Assembly: GCA_964353175.1 (NCBI GenBank)
Contig: CAYGUX010000019.1
Span: 1 to 55,375 of the forward strand
DNA: 55,375 bases
Origin: JAIYCX01 sp964353175
GTDB lineage: Bacteria > Bdellovibrionota_C > UBA2361 > SZUA-149 > DAOLCO01
Reading direction: 5' to 3'
Under the pieces are notes generated by a model. The model ran no database searches. It worked only from the letters and a program-made list of their open reading frames with translations, and was not told the DNA's origin. Both the position numbers and the translations under genes were made by a program. This document shows, piece by piece, positions 55,003-55,375 of the stretch (positions within the stretch are counted from its first letter, which is position 1; the number at the start of each line of letters is the position of its first letter).

Positions 55003-55110
55003 ATGTCAACTAGTACAATCAATCAACCTCTGGGACGCAAACTTCGCATGGGCCTCATTGGCGGAGGAGAAGGATCTTTTATTGCGAAGAGTCCAGTTGA
55101 TCCTCGCTAA
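55003..55110 (+). pseudogene. 35-codon frame resembling a Gfo/Idh/MocA oxidoreductase N-terminus
   Basis: The peptide starts MSTSTINQPLGRKLRMGLIG and continues GGEGSFIAKSPVDPR before TAA. RKLRMGLIGGGEGSFI matches the NAD-binding opening of Gfo/Idh/MocA oxidoreductases, where the next residues normally are an H-containing loop. Here it diverges and ends, so it is an isolated fragment. A GGAGAG ribosome binding site and the structured leader suggest it is transcribed and translated. Either it is a decayed gene, or a real small peptide. Confidence 0.5.
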
Positions 55111-55185
55111 CAAATGTTTTAACTTTTACTTCTAGCCCCCTGTTTAAACCATTCATGATCAGCCTTTCTATACTTCTATGAGAAA

Positions 55186-55253
55186 TCTTGATCTTTCTCA
55201 GTATAATTGATATCCATTATACTTTAGCTCATTTGCTAAACTCTTGATCTTTC
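55186..55253 (+). repeat. Two TCTTGATCTTTC direct repeats
   Basis: The 12-mer occurs at 55186-55197 and 55242-55253, 56 bases apart, after the 35-codon frame. Related GATCTTTGA strings occur at 53055 and 53355. The 55111-55375 end of the window has no gene I can see. Confidence 0.4.
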
Positions 55254-55288
55254 AGACTAAAATATGGGTAGATGACGAAGGCTTACTT

Positions 55289-55351
55289 TGGATTTAGGCT
55301 TAACAACTTAAATCCAGAGAAGCCCCTTACATGTGTAAGTTAGGTTTTTTT
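55289..55351 (+). terminator. Two hairpins and a T-run at the right edge
   Basis: TGGATTTA/TAAATCCA (55289-55316) precedes CTTACA-tg-TGTAAG (55326-55339), which is followed after five bases by seven T (55345-55351). The second hairpin is a plausible terminator for the small transcript. Confidence 0.5.
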
Positions 55352-55375
55352 CTGGTACGAGGCCTTGAGTTAAGG

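Noticed and set aside
1..55375. CRISPR arrays, tRNA or rRNA genes
   Set aside because: No regularly spaced direct repeats, no cloverleaf and no rRNA core segments were seen by eye.

Overview
The window is A+T-rich chromosomal DNA from a Gram-negative, flagellated bacterium. It carries the str operon (rpsL-rpsG-fusA-tuf), csrA, a flagellar basal-body/export operon with an NtrC-type sigma-54 regulatory cassette, dapF, folP/folK, dnaE, an RND tripartite pump and several lipoproteins. The flagellar hierarchy, MotE-like protein, orphan type IV coupling protein and FG-GAP secreted protein would fit a deep-branching proteobacterial or Bdellovibrionota/Oligoflexia-like lineage. That placement is an inference from gene content only.

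Layout. 1-3210 (minus): translation operon running into a truncated tuf. 3232-4080: divergent regulatory interval and csrA. 4082-11639 (minus): flgB-flgC-fliE-fliF-fliG-fliH-fliI-fliJ-motE-like, with a sigma-54-like promoter before flgB. 11788-15868 (minus): sigma-54 activator, TPR protein, sensorless histidine kinase and response regulator, which are the likely regulators of the operon next to them. 16224-17992 (plus): dapF and a methyltransferase-like gene. 18274-24050 (plus): RND adaptor, pump and outer-membrane channel. 24123-29071 (minus): AI-2E-type permease, dnaE, HU-like protein. 29211-31783 (plus): folP, folK, glycosyltransferase. 31764-35366 (minus): a VirD4/TraG-like coupling protein followed by a membrane-anchored ClpB-type AAA+ protein, with no other secretion genes nearby.

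35445-44157 is an accessory patch: Cys-rich lipoprotein, a cupin cut short exactly where a REP sequence begins, a P460-type cytochrome, DoxX, an ion channel with a non-canonical pore motif, an alcohol dehydrogenase, a 2OG-Fe(II) oxygenase, and a REP-associated tyrosine transposase (RAYT) with two REP copies on each side. Five REPs in total share a GTAG + CCCGCACC core.

45150-48351 is an MbnP/MbnH-type copper metallo-mystery pair plus an outer-membrane protein. A perfect palindrome abuts its promoter, and two composite hairpins lie further upstream. The last 7 kb holds an orphan substrate-binding protein, an FG-GAP secreted protein, an EreA/ChaN-fold cytosolic protein, an M48 protease and a 35-codon oxidoreductase fragment. 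The last two are each preceded by a hairpin-rich leader that starts from the same 16-base promoter block. The candidates most worth pursuing are the coupling-protein/AAA+ pair, the RAYT-REP system and the twin leaders. No tRNA, rRNA, CRISPR array or complete IS element was seen.
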